Shown here: piece by piece, positions 61,084-64,000 of the stretch
Layout: every line of letters begins with the position of its first letter
Position numbering within the stretch: position 1 is the stretch's first letter
NCBI RefSeq assembly: GCF_913773735.1
Contig: NZ_CAJYEB010000039.1
Coordinates: 42,241-106,240, forward strand
DNA: 64,000 bases
Source: an uncultured Massilia sp.
GTDB lineage: Bacteria; Pseudomonadota; Gammaproteobacteria; Burkholderiales; Burkholderiaceae_D
Direction of reading: 5' to 3'
The notes under the pieces: model-generated
What the model was told of the DNA's origin: nothing
Seen by the model: the letters and a program-made list of their open reading frames with translations, nothing else
Database searches by the model: none
Position numbers and translations under genes: made by a program

Positions 61084-63708
61084 ATGATGTTCCGTCTACC
61101 GACGTCCCGCCGGCCGCGGCGCGCCGGCCTGCTCGCGACCGCGCTCGCGGCGAGCCTGTTCCTGTTGGCCGGCTGCGGCGCCGGCAGTGACGATGACGGC
61201 GCCGCCACGGGTACCGGCACCCGCGCGAAGCTGGCGGCGCAGGTGTCGACCGTCACCGGCGCGGCATTGACGCTGCCGCTCGAGGTGCTCGGCAACGGCG
61301 CGCCGGACAAGCCCGCGATCGCCGAGGCCGCGCTGACGCTCGCATCCGCCAAGCGGGCGGCGGCCGCGCAACTGTGGTTCCAGTGCCACCGCTGCGGCTT
61401 CTACGGCGCCCCGGAGTTCGAGGCGACCACGCGCCCGCCGACGAAGATCAAGGCCAGCGTGCGCGTGCTGGGCGGCGCGTCCGGCAGCACGTCGGCCGCC
61501 AGCGTGCCCTGGATCGACATCACCGACGCGAACGTGCAACTGGCCGATGACGAGCGTATCCACGGCGGCGTGAACGGGGGCATGTACACGACACGCATCA
61601 CGCTGAACCTGGACGCCGCCACGCGCGCCCGGCTCGTCGCGCTGCCGCGCAAGAACCTCGTGCAGTTCCGCTTCAACGGCACCGATGGGGAGTCGAACGG
61701 CTTTCGCATCCTCGACGTCCAGTTGCGCGACGCGGCGGCCACGCGCGTCGACGACACCACCGTGCGCCGGGCCGACCCGCTCGCCGACCGCGCGCTGACG
61801 GCGTCGAGCGCCGACGTCGCGGCCGGCAAGGCCCTGTGGTATGCCCAGGGCCGCATCGCCAAGTCGAGCATCGTGACGCGCAAGATGCAGGCCGCCTGCG
61901 CTTCGTGCCACAGCGAGGACGCGCGCGACCTCCAGTACTTCAACTACTCGAACAACGCCATCGTGCAGCGCAGCCTGTTCCACGGCCTGTCCGCCACCCA
62001 GGGCAGGCAGATCGCGGCGTTCGTGCGCACGTCGCTGCGCGACCTGCCCTATGCGGCCAATGCCCGTCCGTGGAATCCGCCGTACCAGCCCGGACCGGGC
62101 CTGGACGCGCATCCCGCCGCGTGGGCCGGCGGCGCCGGCCTGGCCGCGGTGCTGGCCACGCCGGCGCAGGGCGTCAACGCGCTGTTCGGCAAGGCCCCGG
62201 ACGACAGCGCCGCCATCACGCAGGCCGACGTCGACCGCACGATGGACCCGCATGCCACCATGAACGTGCGCGAAATGCCGGTCCCCCTGCAGTTCCCGGA
62301 CTGGAACGCCTGGCTGCCGACCATCCATCCGCTGGACGTGTGGCCGACGCAGGCCGACGGCAGCGGCTTCGTCAACGGCGCCAGGTTCGACAACGGCGAC
62401 ACCATGACGCCAAACGGCCGCTACCTCGGCGCCGCCGCATGGCTGGCGGCGCACCGCAATCCGAACGGCCAGCCGGGCGACTGGAGCCACCTGACGCCGG
62501 ACGAGCGCGTGCAGATCAACGCCATGTTCAACCAGTGGGGCTGGAACGCCTACACCTTCTTCGGCGGCGGCCGCGGCAACCACGTCGGCGCCGGTGGCGC
62601 GCGAACGGGCGCCCAAGTCGGCGCCGCGCGCCTGCAATCGCTCGCCGCGGCCGCGACGGTGGCCGCCGGCAAGCCGGGCGCATTCACGACCAATGCGTTC
62701 ATCGAGCGTGCCGTGGCCAGCATGCTGCACTGGAACGCGGTCAAGCAGTGGGAACTTGCGCAGCGATTCCAGCTCGAGGGCAACCAGACCTGGTTCATCG
62801 GCGACAAGGACGAGGCCACCGGCTCCTGGAAGGGCCGCGGCGAGGCGCATGGCTGGCCCTTCAACACCGTCAGCACGTTCTATCTCGCGCCGCACATGGT
62901 CTACCAAGAAGACAAGGATGCGAGCGGCCGCATCGTGCGCGAATGGGTCACGGCCTGGGAGACGGACAACATCACGTCGTCCTATTACCGCAGCAACCAG
63001 TGGTACCAGCTCCAGATGACGATCAATGCCGGTGGACAGAGCGGCTGGGTCAACTTTCCGATGGACTGGCCCTACCTGACCGCGTTCGACGACTACCTGG
63101 GCCAGCGCGTGGGCGACCAGACCGCGGCGACGCGCGCGGCGCAGCAGACGCACTACCTGCGGCTGCTGCAGGCACGCATCAAGTCGGCGCAATACGTCGA
63201 CAACGCGATCCCGCTGTGGGACCCGACGCAGGCACCGGGCGCGCCCCTGTATGACAACCGGGCGCGCTACGGCCGCGCGCAGGTGGTCAAGCACCTAGGC
63301 GTGTTCAACTTCCTGGACTATGCCAACCGCGACGGCGTCGGCCGTTCGAAGTACGCCTTCCTCGACGAGGTGCAGCCCGGACTGTATCTGAAGATGGTCA
63401 ATGGCGCGATCAGCCAGTTCACCAAGCTGTACGCGGGGTATCCGGCCGACGCGTGGCGCCGCTGCGACCCGTCCAACACCAGCCTGGGCGAGCCGGAGGA
63501 CATCGCCGGCTTCCGCTTCTGCCTCGACGCCGCGAAAACACCGCTCGGCACGTATGCCGATGGCACGCATTTCATGGTGTCCAACGCGCTGTACCAGTCG
63601 ACCAGCGAACAGGCCGAGCAGTACGGGCTGTGGCAGGCGCAACGCATCGGCGCCGACCCTGCGCGGCTGCAGGTCTGGAAGGACTGGACCGACAGGATCT
63701 GGCCGTAG
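61084..63708 (+). CDS. Large c-type heme lipoprotein of unknown function
   Basis: This 874-residue protein has a lipoprotein signal (LFLLAGC, Cys31) and one c-heme site CASCH (C272-H276). A CHRC cysteine pair near residue 100 and many Trp and aromatic motifs are also seen. No classical enzyme domain is recognised. The N-terminal third has a beta-rich domain before the heme site. It is likely periplasmic, anchored to a membrane, possibly an electron-transfer or peroxidase-like protein. GGGAG precedes the ATG at 61084. The 271-bp gap upstream (60813-61083) holds no other gene. Confidence 0.8.
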   Translation: MMFRLPTSRRPRRAGLLATALAASLFLLAGCGAGSDDDGAATGTGTRAKLAAQVSTVTGAALTLPLEVLGNGAPDKPAIAEAALTLASAKRAAAAQLWFQCHRCGFYGAPEFEATTRPPTKIKASVRVLGGASGSTSAASVPWIDITDANVQLADDERIHGGVNGGMYTTRITLNLDAATRARLVALPRKNLVQFRFNGTDGESNGFRILDVQLRDAAATRVDDTTVRRADPLADRALTASSADVAAGKALWYAQGRIAKSSIVTRKMQAACASCHSEDARDLQYFNYSNNAIVQRSLFHGLSATQGRQIAAFVRTSLRDLPYAANARPWNPPYQPGPGLDAHPAAWAGGAGLAAVLATPAQGVNALFGKAPDDSAAITQADVDRTMDPHATMNVREMPVPLQFPDWNAWLPTIHPLDVWPTQADGSGFVNGARFDNGDTMTPNGRYLGAAAWLAAHRNPNGQPGDWSHLTPDERVQINAMFNQWGWNAYTFFGGGRGNHVGAGGARTGAQVGAARLQSLAAAATVAAGKPGAFTTNAFIERAVASMLHWNAVKQWELAQRFQLEGNQTWFIGDKDEATGSWKGRGEAHGWPFNTVSTFYLAPHMVYQEDKDASGRIVREWVTAWETDNITSSYYRSNQWYQLQMTINAGGQSGWVNFPMDWPYLTAFDDYLGQRVGDQTAATRAAQQTHYLRLLQARIKSAQYVDNAIPLWDPTQAPGAPLYDNRARYGRAQVVKHLGVFNFLDYANRDGVGRSKYAFLDEVQPGLYLKMVNGAISQFTKLYAGYPADAWRRCDPSNTSLGEPEDIAGFRFCLDAAKTPLGTYADGTHFMVSNALYQSTSEQAEQYGLWQAQRIGADPARLQVWKDWTDRIWP

Positions 63709-63880
63709 GCCGCAAGCCGTCCCGGCGAACGACTGCCGCGAAGCGCCGGTGCGGCGCCTCCGGGGCGGCGGGCGATGCCGGTCGACGGGGCGCCGCACGC
63801 CGTCGGGATGCGCCTGGGTGCGCGCCATGCCGACCGTGGATGACCGCGCAATCGCGTCCGGAACGGGCGCTGGAACGCAA

Positions 63881-63912
63881 AAAGCCCGCTCCAGATCACT
63901 GGAGCGGGCTTT
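63881..63912 (-). terminator. Intrinsic terminator of the rrn operon
   Basis: A perfect 13-bp stem (63881-63893 with 63900-63912) and six-base loop, followed on the minus strand by a T-run (TTTTT) then GCG, lies 12 bp beyond the 5S 3' end. The 172 bp between it and the lipoprotein stop show nothing else. Confidence 0.9.
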
Positions 63913-63924
63913 CGCTTAATAACT

Positions 63925-64000
63925 AGCCTGACGATAACCTACTTTCACACTGGTTGCAGCACTATCATCGGCGCAAAGTCGTTTCACGGTCCTGTTCGGG
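63925..64000 (-). rRNA. rrf: 5S ribosomal RNA, 3' portion
   Basis: The minus strand ends with GTGAAAGTAGGTTATCGTCAGGCT, the conserved 3' end of betaproteobacterial 5S rRNA, whose first base pairs lie beyond the window. About 76 of some 115 nt are present. The operon's 16S, 23S and tRNA genes must lie to the right. Confidence 0.93.

Overview
The window is GC-rich DNA from a Gram-negative betaproteobacterium, most likely Burkholderiales, family Oxalobacteraceae (Massilia/Telluria-like). The grounds are the 3' end of a 5S rRNA of that type at the right edge, a PhaB-type acetoacetyl-CoA reductase, a Burkholderiales-style trimeric porin, HAF-repeat and DUF4347/DUF4214 secreted proteins, and QseBC-like two-component systems. 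The family assignment is inference from gene content.

Layout. 0.1-1.2 kb: a lone divergent Ser/Thr kinase. 7.6-1.2 kb (minus): one tight seven-gene run, thermostable-hemolysin-like protein, AMP-forming ligase, heme-oxygenase-like (TenA/HDO) protein, SDR, TPR protein, OmpR-family regulator and histidine kinase, preceded by an 11-bp-phased TTAA box. 7.8-9.9 kb: a HAF-repeat protein under an FNR-like site, a damaged HAF relative and a cupin. 10.0-16.7 kb: a divergent promoter with five 11-bp-phased GCTAAGT repeats separates a D,D-peptidase from an operon of secreted protein, cation/proton antiporter, YbdK-type ligase and a second two-component system. 16.9-22.0 kb: a 1692-residue kinase-AAA-GAF-GGDEF protein. 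22.3-30.7 kb: a 2797-residue RTX adhesin with ten Ig-like repeats. 30.7-34.2 kb: OsmC-YcaO and an Fe/2OG-type oxygenase.

34.2-38.5 kb: a stress cluster of alcohol dehydrogenase, frameshifted phaB, Hsp20, HdeD-like and SYLF protein. 38.6-43.6 kb: a YhiI-RbbA-YhhJ exporter whose RbbA gene carries a one-base deletion in Walker B. 43.9-47.5 kb: anti-sigma/ECF sigma pair, NRAMP transporter and ferritin-like protein. 47.9-52.1 kb: a metallo-beta-lactamase, a LysR regulator lacking a segment, and a LysR/NTF2/SDR unit with two copies of the same operator. 52.3-60.8 kb: an aromatic catabolic operon (porin, hydroxylase, FAH hydrolase, extradiol dioxygenase, amidohydrolase, GlcG-like protein, aromatic-acid transporter) with a divergent LysR regulator. 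61.1-63.7 kb: a large c-heme lipoprotein. 63.9 kb: terminator and 5S rRNA of an rrn operon entering from the right.

The most notable themes are two self-contained two-component regulons with PmrA/QseB-type phased boxes, three FNR-like sites each about 41 bp upstream of a predicted transcription start, and two genes (phaB and rbbA) broken by single small indels in otherwise intact contexts.
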